In this document: in pieces, positions 23,294-34,263 of the stretch | Layout of the letters: each line of letters begins with the position of its first letter | Numbering within the stretch: the first letter of the stretch is position 1 | Assembly (NCBI GenBank): GCA_947044365.1 | Contig: OX345641.1 | Coordinates: 8,122,181-8,186,180 of the forward strand | Length of the DNA: 64,000 nucleotides | From: Petrosia ficiformis | Taxonomy: Eukaryota > Porifera > Demospongiae > Haplosclerida > Petrosiidae | Direction of reading: 5' to 3' | Made by a program: the position numbers and the translations under genes | The notes under the pieces: generated by a model | The model's input: the letters and a program-made list of their open reading frames with translations, nothing else | What the model was told of the DNA's origin: nothing | The model's database searches: none

Positions 23294-26226
23294 TTATTTA
23301 GACGTATTTAATGCACGGACTTTGTCTTGTACCTGTTTTGTTGTTTTGTCACAGGTGTAGTTGTTAAGAAAGGTGCGACATTTAGCCAAAGTAGGCGTAG
23401 ATTTCTTTGACAACTCGTCTTTAAAAAATACTTCAATGGCTTCTAAATAACCACTTGGAAGTGGAGTGGATTGCTCTGTGTCAAAGAATGTGTAATTTTT
23501 TATTATGTGTACACATCTCACTTACCTGTTAGCATTTGCATCGATTTAAATGCACTCAGAGATTGTTTCCCTCCTTTCCGAACACGATAATATAATTCTG
23601 ATGTTGCAGAACTGTGGGACATCTGTCGAGACATTGCCTCCATTTCAGGGTTTGATAGCACTGCTCTTCCTGTTACAGCTCCAGCTTTTCGAACAGCTGT
23701 CAAGGATGGAATTCTTGTTAATCCAACTTCAATAGCGTATGCTCTTATAATGTGTGAATAGTTGTTTCTAAAGGATAGGCCATTTGCCCTAAGAAGGGCA
23801 ATGTCACACTCTGCTGATGTAGCAATGTTTGGTCGTATTTCCTCGATGTAGTGATTGAAAATTGCAGAATCATCAAGAGATAAATATAAAACAGCTGGAC
23901 CGTATGTTTTAGCAGTCTTGTGATTGCTAACTATAATTTTTAGCATTGTATCTTCATCTTCCCCAACATATGTGGCTTCTGCCACTTCTTTAAGAGTCAT
24001 GTTTATAGCTGGACCTGCTCTTTGGAAATTTTTGTATCCAAAGCAGATAAATAAATATGTTGCGATAAAATTTATGTCCTCATCTGAGGACTTTCCTCTG
24101 TTTACTATGGTCTCTACTTTAGTTTTTGCAATCTTTGAATGTATCAACTCTTTCAAAGCCTGCATATCATCATCGGTTGTGTCGACTTCACGTGCTGCCT
24201 TATCCCTTGTGTGTGTGATTTTTGCAGTTCGGAAACCTGCTTTCCAAAGACCTACTCTCTCGATTGTTTTCATCGCAGCATCACTGGTTTTGTACTTGGG
24301 AACATCTCTCATTAAGTATCTGAGAGCAGTTTGTACCCTGTCCAATTTTGTGACAAGGCCATCAGGTCCTATGGCAGTTTTCTGGAGCTTCTCCACATAC
24401 TGCTTGAGACGATCCGTGTCGAGAAGATTGTCCCATTTTAACTGTGTCGAGTCGGCAAATGCCAAATATTTCGACACATCTGTGCAAATCTGTCTAGCTT
24501 CAACGGAGGATTTGCTGCCTCCGTCGAAGCTAGTCAGATTTTTGTAGAATGCTGCCAGTTCTTTTGTATTGTCGATGTCATAAAACTCATAACTGCGGGT
24601 TGACCCCTTTTTTTTTTGAGCCGTGGGCACCACAATATTTTTATCGACATGTTGACTAATTTGGAAGCTTTGCTGGATGGTTAGTTGCAACGGATTTCTT
24701 TTCATTTCACCTCTCTTTGCAACTCCTGCTTTCTTTGCTTTTGCTAATAGCTCTTTTCGGGTTGTAGTATCAGTTATTGAATGAACAGATGTTAGATGAT
24801 TCGATAGTTTTTTCAAGGCTTGTGCTTTACATCCTTCTACAGGACAGTGATAGTATTTTCTATATTTTTCAAAGTTACCTAAAGTACGGATTGATAATTT
24901 AACTCTTTCAGAGACCAGAGTGCAAAACTATGCAGGAAAATGGCTTAAATTTAAGAACAAAAATATGCCAACCCGGACCACATCAATGATAGACTGTAAC
25001 ACCATGGCTATTGTGATAGCTCAAGAACAAACCATCCATGAAAGGTTAATTGAATGTAACATAATTAACTATAACCTACCTAACTGCTGTATAGTATCTT
25101 CCTCATCCTCTTTCTCTTCAATGTCTACTTCAGTGTCTGCTTCACCTACTTTATTAGTTTGATAGTACAATATATCATAAATGCAGAGATTTACCTTTTG
25201 ATTGTAACCATGGCATTTCACTTGTTGTTATGCCATAATCCCATTCTAATTCTTCATCTTCTTGTACATCCTGAATTGAGTACATTCCAAGTCTAGATTT
25301 ACCTCGGATGGTGATGGGACTGTAGATTCTTGCATTTGGATTACGACTATGGTTCATGTACAAACCATACTGATTGTAACGTCTGGTGGCATCATAAAAT
25401 AAGGTCTTTCTCCCAACTTTGAAGGAAATGCTTCCAGAGGTTTCATTGTTTTTTTCATATTCTTTCAATCTTTTGTCATATTGTAATTGATTATATACCC
25501 CAGTTGTTTTATATTCGCATAGAAATGTGTGCGATGGTATAGGTTTTAAGGCAAATATGCCTCTCCCTTTACTTGTCCCCGTATCTCTAACTTCTATTGG
25601 TGCATTGAGGTCTCTTGTGAGACCATCAATGACCTTTTCTTTTATAGTTTGGTGTTTCCTATATTAATGCATTCTAGAGTTTGTGTTACTAAAAAAGTAA
25701 CTAACCATATTCTTGTTGACTTCCTCAGTGATGTCTTTCCTTCTTCTTCACTGGAAACTGAAGAAAATGAGTTCATATTTGCTTAAAAGTCTATATCAAT
25801 CTTACAATCTTCCACACTCTCTGAAATGTCTTGAATCGAACCTACTTGTACAAGTAACATAAATTAACCTTAAAGCATATGTCATTTTACCTTCATCTGT
25901 AATATCTTGTACTGACTCATCATCACTTGAACCTAACAGGTACATAAACTCAAACTAAATTGTATTGACAACACTTACATTCTAAATGAAGAGATGTTTC
26001 TTCTGTACAGCCTGAATTACTGTATTCTTCAGATGTTGACTTCTTGTCACTTGAATCTAACAATCAAATAAAATAAATTAATTTGTTAAAAATACTTACT
26101 TTCTAGATTCAAAAACTCAGGTAAACCTCCAACACTATATTTCTCGCAGGAAAGTGAAGATTTTGTTTTCTTCAAAACAAAGTCTTCAATGTCGGAATCA
26201 CTGTCCAAGAGTCTCCTTTTGGACAT
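23294..26226 (-). CDS. SET-zinc finger-tyrosine recombinase fusion protein (copy C)
   Basis: Exons on the minus strand: 26226-26100, 26056-25979, 25932-25891, 25841-25806, 25757-25706, 25658-25195, 25145-25080, 24902-23526 and 23475-23294. It is intact, with the same splice sites and the same conserved residues. Three intact copies side by side argue that the element was recently mobile or that the array is kept homogeneous. Confidence 0.82.
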
Positions 26227-26724
26227 GATGAACTCTGGATTACTCTATTGTGAGATATGAAGTGAACTAAATTTCATTATTTTACATTAAAATAACTTGT
26301 TAATACAAGTAGTATGAACTTTTTAAATTACGCCATTTTGTTTCACAACTCTGTCCACTTGTGACAAGTTAAGTAGTTATTCCACTGACCAATTATCAAA
26401 ACAAAGACTCAAGTACTCTTTATTTTATAGCTCACTTTACTATAAAACAGACCTTTGTAAAAATGGCTACCTTACAATTAGTCAATTAGTAATACTATAT
26501 AATTACAGAAAATGGTGTTTAGTTTAAATATTAAAGAATAATGTACATATAATAGTACAATTACCAGTTAATTGTAGTTCAGAAGTTGAAAAATTCAGCA
26601 AACTTGATAGAAATCCAAAGAAATATTTTGAAGGTGTGGCATTTAAATGGAGGCTAAAATCAAATAAAGGAAGTGAAGGTATTGGAATAAAATTAGAATG
26701 CAATAAATGGTATTTCATGTAATT

Positions 26725-27215
26725 TAAAATAATTTGATGCAATTGCAAAGTAGTGAATGCAAATTAGGGTAATTCAACGGAATTTGAAAATAAGGGAATG
26801 CAAAAAGTATTTCATTGTAATTCAAAAAAGTGAATTCAAGTAATTTTGACTAAGTAGAATTAGAAAATAATTGAACCTAAATTAAAGGTATTTGATGGTA
26901 ATTGATTGCAAGCAGTTACAGTTACATGATACTTCAATCAAATTAGCCAATTCTTAACAATTGAAAGTGTTTGAATGTAATTTGAAGAGAACTGAATATA
27001 ATTAGAAGCTAAACAGAGGAAATTGAAGGTATCCCAATGGATTTTGAATTCAGTGAAGTAATTTAATTTAATTCAGTGTAATTTGCATTTTAAGTGTGAT
27101 GCAATGTAATTTGGCTGTATTTGAATGTAATAATTGAAAGTAATTGAAGGTCTTCAATTGTACCAAATCATTGAATGTAATTGAATGCAATTTGATGTAA
27201 TTGAATGTAATCACA
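26725..27215. repeat. Degenerate TGTAATTGAA-type tract (F1 copy C)
   Basis: Counterpart of 10107-10597. Confidence 0.6.
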
Positions 27216-27754
27216 TCTGAAGTATGCATACTTTAATTTTCTTGTGGGACATATGTGATTTCTCAAGAATGGTACTTTTTACTATGGCAGGACAACACTA
27301 TTGGAATTCTCATCCCCGATGAACTCCATTGCATCATTCATTATGTGAAGGGACATATATGTCCCTATGTCCCTTTCAGAAATGAAAAAGTTTCAGAATG
27401 TTTCTATTATTGTACTGAGGAGACATCCTTTCAGGGTTAACTCCTATAGAACAATTGAAGCTATACAAATTTTCGAAGTTATATTTTTAAAATTATGTCC
27501 CTGAAATATGTCCCTTTCATTATTGTAGTAGTATGAAAATGCCCTATATAGTGCATCACTTGTAGGATGAAATTCCTACCTGTTGTGTATGGGTATGGTT
27601 TCCCAAACTTAATTTGTTTGGGGGAGGGACATATAAATTATGTCCCTATTTAGGGTTTATGGTGGGACGGAATGTACTCTCCCTGGGGTTTCACCACAGA
27701 AAATTATAGAGAGCTCTGAAGCTTGTAAGTTGTGCAGGGCACATTTATATTGCA

Positions 27755-29755
27755 GGGACATATGTCCCCCTTAGGGATTTTCTCCAAATTTGGTAGGTGC
27801 AGTTGGTATTAGGAGTAGATTAAAAGGTGTGAATATTTTCTTCCAGGGTCAATGGAAAATAGGAATACCCCAAAATTCAAAAATATGAAAATTTTTTTTT
27901 CAATGAAAATTAAAGAGTAGGAGGAGACAAGCAACATATTAAAATACCAGGCTTGTTGGAGCTTTCCTTAACGAAGTACCCCAAACAGGGACATATTTTA
28001 GGGACATATTCCAGGGTTCCAGAATGGAGGAAGGAAGGGAAGATTAAACTATCAGGGTGTGGTTAGTAGAGATGGAGTAGCACAACCACACTGTAAATTT
28101 AAACGCAGATCATTATGAAAATTGAGGGACATATGTCCCTTTGGGGGATTTTACAATAAGTAGTGCAATGGAATGTACTCCCACTAGAGTTTCACCACAA
28201 AAATGTATAGAAAGTTTCGAAGCTTGTAAAGGGTTCAGGGCAAAATATTTCTGAAGGGACATATGTCCCTGTTAGGGATTTTCTCCAAATTTGGTAGGTG
28301 CAGTTGGTATTAGGAGTAGATTAAAAGGTGTGAATATTTTCTTCCAGGGTCAATGGAAAATAGGAATACCCCAAAATTCAAAAATATGAAAATTTTTTTT
28401 TCAATGAAAATTGAAGAGTAGGAGGAGACAAGCAACATATTAAAATACCAGGCTTGTTGGAGCTTTCCTTAACGAAGTACCCCAAACAGGGACATATTTT
28501 AGGGACATATTCCAGGGTTCCAGAATGGAGGAAGGAAGGGAAAATTAAACTATCAGGGTGTGGTTAGTAGAGATGGAGTAGCACAACCACACTGTAAATT
28601 TAAACGCAGATCATTATGAAAATTGAGGGACATATGTCCCTTTGGGGGATTTTACAATAAGTAGTGCAATGGAATGTACTCCCACTAGAGTTTCACCACA
28701 AAAATGTATAGAAAGTTTCGAAGCTTGTAAAGGGTTCAGGGCAAATTTTTCTGAAGGGACATATGTCCCTGTTAGGGATTTTCTCCAAATTTGGTAGGTG
28801 CAGTTGGTATTAGGAGTAGATTAAAAGGTGTGAATATTTTCTTCCAGGGTCAATGGAAAATAGGAATACCCCAAATTCAAAAATATGAAAATTTTTTTTT
28901 CAATGAAAATTAAAGAGTAGGAGGAGACAAGCAACATATTAAAATACCAGGCTTGTTGGAGCTTTCCTTAACGAAGAACCCCAAACAGGGACATATTTTA
29001 GGGACATATTCCAGGGTTCCAGAATGGAGGAAGGAAGGGAAGATTAAACTATCAGGGTGTGGTTAGTAGAGATGGAGTAGCACAACTACACTGTAAATTT
29101 AAACGCAGATCATTATGAAAATTGAGGGACATATGTCCCTTTGGGGGATTTTACAATAAGCAGTGCAATGGAATGTACTCCCACTAGAGTTTCATTACAA
29201 AAATGTATAGAAAGTTTGGAAGCTTGTAAAGGGTTCAGGGCAAAATATTTCTGAAGGAACATATGTCCCTGTTAGGGATTTTCCCCAAATTTTGTGGGTG
29301 GAGTTGGTATTGGGGGTAGAATACATTGTAAGAAGATTTTCTTCCAGGGTCAATGGGAAGTATGGAAACCCCAAAGTTCAAAAATATGAAAAATTGTTTT
29401 TCAATGAAAATTAAAGAATAGGAGGAGACAAGCAACACATTAAAATACCAGGCTTGTTGGACCTTTCCTTAATGGGAAACCCCAAACAGGGACATATTTT
29501 AGGGACATATTTCAGGGTTCAGGAATGAAAGTAGGTAGAGAAGATTGCACTATCAGGGTGTGGTTAGTGGAAATGGAGTAGCACAACGCCATTACTAAAT
29601 TTGCGGCAAGCATATTTGAAATTTGAGGGACATATGTCCCTTTGGGGGAAATCAACCAGATATACCAGGGAAATGAGGGAAGGTGGACAAATGTACAGGT
29701 GAAATTTCAAGCCCTGAAATTGCCAAAAAAGTGTCCAGGGCACAAATTTTCTATC
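27755..29755. repeat. F1 500-bp subrepeats, four copies (copy C)
   Basis: Same four-unit arrangement as copies A and B. Shared variants between units suggest that A-C derive from one recent ancestor distinct from copy 0. Confidence 0.85.
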
Positions 29756-30508
29756 GAGGGACATAAAAGGGACATATTTTGAATTTTTTCTAGTTCTACA
29801 GTTTAGGCCAGGGTTTCACTAGGGTACTTGGGGTTTGGAATGTACATGTCTAGTGTAGTGTATTCCCCAACTCATGAAGCCATACAAAATACCTTTCCTG
29901 TATAAGGCAAAAAATAATTTCCGAAAAATGACGAAATTAAAACAACAATAACTCAAAAAGTAAGTACTGGTTTGAAAAAGTAAAAGCATTTTTGAAATGA
30001 GCATAAAAAGAGCTTTCTAACGGTATATTTATCAATGGGTTTTGAACTAATTTAAAGTGTTTAGTCTTAAAGTGTACCTTATTCAAACTGCCCCTATTCC
30101 GCGGTCTTTGCGCGGATTAATAGGGTATTTGGGGTTCAGTGAGATAAAAGATTGGGCTTTCATTCAGTGTTGGTTGCATGTTTATAGCATCTTCACAAGC
30201 GGAGATATTAATCGACAAACTTGAACTTATAAAAAAATTTCCATATACTTTATGTTTGAAGCTTAATAACTCCAACATCTAAAGGTCTATTGACTTGATT
30301 TTTGGAACTGAGAAAGGTCTATTTTTCTTCTAGAGATTGGCAGTGACTAGAAGTTTTAAAACCTTTTATTTTTTGAGTTATTTGAAGTTAAATGAGGTAC
30401 GGTTAACACCGGAAATGGGCGGGTCAGTGCAAAGTTTAGGCATTCAAATTAATGCTCACGTGACGTAGATTACGAATCCGTTGAGACCTGGATTTGGGGA
30501 AATTTTGC

Positions 30509-30523
30509 TTCTCAGGTATATAG
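30509..30523. other. F1 right half-site at the F1/F2 boundary
   Basis: Arm TTCTCAGG (30509-30516) and TATATAG (30517-30523) are followed by telomere units in the same register as at 13905. Confidence 0.7.
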
Positions 30524-30574
30524 GGTTTAGGGTTTAGGGTTTAGGGTTTAGGGTTTAGGGTTTAGGGTTTAGGG
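30521..30574 (+). repeat. Telomere repeat tract between F1 and F2, 7 units
   Basis: Seven GGTTTAG units occupy 30524-30572 after the F1 right end. The tract passes into GGACATAACATC, the left end of family 2, so the F2 left boundary lies within or right after the last AGGG. Confidence 0.96.
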
Positions 30575-30712
30575 ACATAACATCTTCACGCAAAAAAATG
30601 GTCTTCACACACACAAAAACATTCTGTGACAGTGACAGTTAACTGAATGGAAAAGCTCACCCAAAACTAATAGTTGTATTCCTGGCTGAAAACTTGAGAA
30701 AATAAAAATTTG

Positions 30713-30844
30713 AATGACATCGCATCCTTCTTGACAACATCAAAAAGTGCATGATATGACTGGTGGGTTCTAAAGTGCAATGACATCGCATCCATCTTGT
30801 CAACATCAAAAAGTGCAGGTACATGACTCATGGGTTCTAAGAAA
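30713..30844 (+). repeat. 66-bp tandem duplication in the F2 YR 5' flank (copy A)
   Basis: Two imperfect copies start at AATGACATCGCATCC (30713 and 30779) and share TTGWCAACATCAAAAAGTGC. They lie just upstream of the recombinase start and may be promoter or 5' UTR sequence. The open frame from 30780 is not taken as the start because its first 52 codons are this repeat. Confidence 0.7.
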
Positions 30845-30935
30845 GCATGAGGTCAGAACAGTTCAACATAAATACAGGGGAAGGACAGAGCAGAGTGAGA
30901 GAGAAAAAAATGTGAAGAATACTGTGTGTGTGATA

Positions 30936-33415
30936 ATGTCTGACTTACCAGATGAACCCGTCGATGTTGTAGTCCACAAACAGATTTTCCAAGGCATAAG
31001 GAGAGACGACATACACCTCATACCTTGTGGAGAGCTGATCAAAAGGTTCAAGTTGCTGGAACTATATGACAACAGTACCTTGAGTCGCAGGAGAATGAAG
31101 ATGGGCATTGTCACATGCCTAGCACTGCCAGCAGAAATTTCAATTCTGAGAAAAGAAAAGATCATATCGTCAAGCACTAACAGGTGCATACTGATGGACA
31201 AAAACAGTGCAGAAAGATACATTGAAGCCATTCTCAAAAGCAGAGGGGTATCTGTTGACAGCTTGCAACAAAATGTAACGAAAGAACCCCTCCACACTGC
31301 TCCTGATCACACAACAGAAAACATGGACACAACTGGTACTGATATTGAGCAGGCAGACATCGTATCCGAGGGCAATTCACTCCGGGAAGACCAAAGCCTT
31401 GCAGTTGAAGTCATTTCGGACTCAGAGACCGTCACACATTCGTCTCCCATCCAAAAACATCCACCAGGACCACACATTGTGATCAGCGAAGACGACGGAA
31501 GTCACACTGCAATTAATGATATGGAAGTAGTGCCTTGGATTTCTGATGTAGAAACTTCAACTAAACAAGCATCTACAAAAGGCAGCACGAGAGGCCGCAA
31601 GGGTACTCCTCCATTGCCCGAGGACCTCATGAAAGAGATCGAAGGACTGGACACTTTCTATGCAGCTCCTTTCAATCACGAGAGGAAAGGAAAGCCTCTG
31701 AGTAGTATAACGTTAAACAAAACCAAAGAACAGATACTCTGTGAGCTTTGAATTTTTTTTAGCATTTTTTTTAGAATTTTAGAAGCCTGTTGTATAACCC
31801 CCACATTAATATCCTTCTTTCTCTATTCCTTTCCAAAGATTTTTTTGAGTACTGCAAAAGAACGGAGGAAACGTTACAATTTGGCCTCGTTCTGGACAAA
31901 GCCTTGCTAGACAAATTCCTGCTATTCATGAGAGAGGAAAAAAACTCCACTCCGGGAACACTGTGTTGTTACTGTCAGGCACTCGTACGTGCAGTAAAAT
32001 ATGCCGACAAAGAAGAGAAAACAACACAGTTACAAAATCTCCACAGGTACATCAGTGTCTTCCAAAAGGAGGCAGAGCTCAACAGAGATAAGTCCTGGGA
32101 GGAACTAAAAGCCAAAGGACGTTGGCTATCGTGGTAAGTATTTGTTTGTTGTTTTTTTTTTTTAGTCTGACAATCAGACTTCTGATGGGGCAATTCAGAT
32201 ACATGTGTTGTTATACAGCCATTCTGTTTTCGTGTAGGAAGGAAGTCTTGGAGGTCCTCGCACAGTTGAACGATGACTACAACTCGTCCACTGATTGGGA
32301 GAGGATCAAACTTTCCCGATCACTTCTTGTTGTGTTAGTGTACACGGCCATTCCTCCGGGACGTGGAAGGGAATACAGAGAATTGCACTTCAAGATTCAC
32401 GAGAGTGAAATAACGGGACCTTACGAAAGCAGATTGCACAAAAACATTTTGCACTTTTCACCTTACGAGGGGAAGGCCATAATGTACATTACCGATCACA
32501 AGACAGGACATTCAACTGGACCACAAATGATCTCTTGTCCTGATGACAGCTACTTCATGAACGTCCTGTCAGACTACCTCTTACGCTATCGCAACAAGAT
32601 ACCAAACAGTTCGAAATCAACCATTCTCTTTCTGGTGAGTTCCACGCACGTACATGTACATGTGTGACTGTCAACTATTTGTCTGATTTGTCGTGAGTGA
32701 CACTCGCCTTGTTTCTCTCTCTCTCTCTCTCTCTCTCTAGGATGATAACGGTGGATGCTATGATTCCAAGAATTGGACTAAATACATTCAATCAATATTC
32801 TACAAGTACACGGGAGTTGGTGGAGTATCAATACATGCATTGCGATCGTCGTTTGTCACATTTGCCGGCAACGAATCGACGGAAGCAGTGATGGAAAGTA
32901 TTGCCGTGGCAATGCGACACTCTAGAAGATATCAGCAGGACATCTACGACAAGAGGACCATCAACGAAAGAGTGAAACCAGGTGTCCACTTTGCTTCAAA
33001 ACAAGTCCTGCAAGCACTACGTCGTCCACCGCCAGCCATAGATGTAACATCACCAAAGAAAATGTGCAAAAGCTTAGAGGATATCAGTGACGAGGACTCA
33101 GATGATCCAACAAGCTCAAATGTCGTCGTTCCCGGAGAAAGTGTTGCCATGATTGCCAACGATTCAACTGAGAGATGTCCAAAGTTAATTTTTGCAAAAG
33201 TCCTTGAGATAAATGCCACAACAAAAACGGCACTATTAAACGAATTAGTGGAGACATTTCCCGGATACTATCGTCTCAAGATCGCTTCAAACAGGTGGGA
33301 AGAAAAACTCTCTTGTTTGATTACAGGTATTGACTTGGTGTACTCACGTGAGCACAGGGCATATGAACTCAGGACTCCTCTTGACGATATCACCCAAATA
33401 CAAACACTCCAGTGA
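30936..33415 (+). CDS. F2 tyrosine recombinase (copy A), 4 exons, 723 aa
   Basis: Exons: 30936-31740, 31839-32133, 32238-32634 and 32741-33415. The introns (98, 104 and 106 bp) are GT-AG and all phases fit (2,172 nt). The start chosen is the Met beginning MSDLPDEP. Residues 1-268 have no recognised fold and become acidic and Thr-rich. About 269-366 resembles a helical core-binding domain. The catalytic domain has R409 (PPGRGREY), K455 (DHKTG), H531-x-x-R534 (HALR), H559 (MRHS) and Y568, nine residues after H559, the canonical spacing. The C-terminal 150 residues hold an acidic SDEDSDD stretch and a beta-rich segment that could be a Tudor/SH3-like barrel (guess). Expected activity is site-specific cutting and joining at the element ends. 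Unlike F1, the set is complete, including the His of HxxR, and there is no SET fusion. Confidence 0.85.
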
Positions 33416-33572
33416 ACCTGCATTAAATGTAACATATATATATATATATATATATATTAATGCTAAATAATTATTTTAATCTTGGTTTTCATATCATTAT
33501 TATAACTATGATCATAATAATTATTGACAATTAATTAATTATAATAAATATATATATTTAATAATTATATAT

Positions 33573-33622
<50 letters not shown>

Positions 33623-33633
33623 ATATATATATA

Positions 33634-33675
<42 letters not shown>

Positions 33676-33744
33676 TGTCATCACTATAACGATTATTTTA
33701 TTATCGTAATTATTGTATATATATATTATATATAATTATATAAT

Positions 33745-33775
<31 letters not shown>

Positions 33776-34014
33776 ATTATTATAATTATCACATACCTCA
33801 TTATTACTTACAACGATTCAGACAACCCGCGACGCTGGTTCTCTCCATTTACACTGGGTCTAAATTTCACTGAAGCTAGTGCTATTGTAGGGTTTCCCCT
33901 ACAGACTACTCAGATTCAACTTCTGGATGAAGCAACTTTTAGCATAGAGCTCACGTGATGTGTTAAATCTAGGCCCAGCATTTCAATTAAACGTGGTGTA
34001 AATTTTTCTATGAC
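33416..34014. repeat. (AT)n-rich spacer between the F2 genes (copy A)
   Basis: Several long AT dinucleotide runs (for example 33434-33455 and 33560-33670) separate the recombinase stop from the next gene. ATTAAA at 33422-33427, seven bases past the stop, may serve as a polyadenylation signal. More AT runs fill the first intron of the next gene. Short frames here encode only Tyr/Ile repeats. Confidence 0.7.
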
Positions 34015-34224
34015 ATGGATACGAGCATGGAGAGCTTCAAGCGTGTCATTGAAGGTACATGTAAATGTGTATGATAAATGCTTCAATAGTTACTAGTTCA
34101 TATGTGTATATATATATATATATATAATGTAATTGCATATAAAAAGTATATACATATATATATATATAATTATGGAGTACTCTATTTGTGTAGTACCAAC
34201 AGTGATGCATTTCTGTAGTATATA

Positions 34225-34263
<39 letters not shown>

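Larger units (their letters stand above)
22306..30523 (-). mobile_element. F1 telomere-associated YR element, copy C (8,218 bp)
   Basis: This complete unit is joined to copy B without telomere repeats. On the right its TATATAG end meets seven TTTAGGG units and then the left end of family 2. It carries the same gene and repeats as A and B. Copies 0+A and B+C therefore form two directly joined dimers, each ending in telomere repeats, which is itself a higher-order pattern. Confidence 0.92.
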
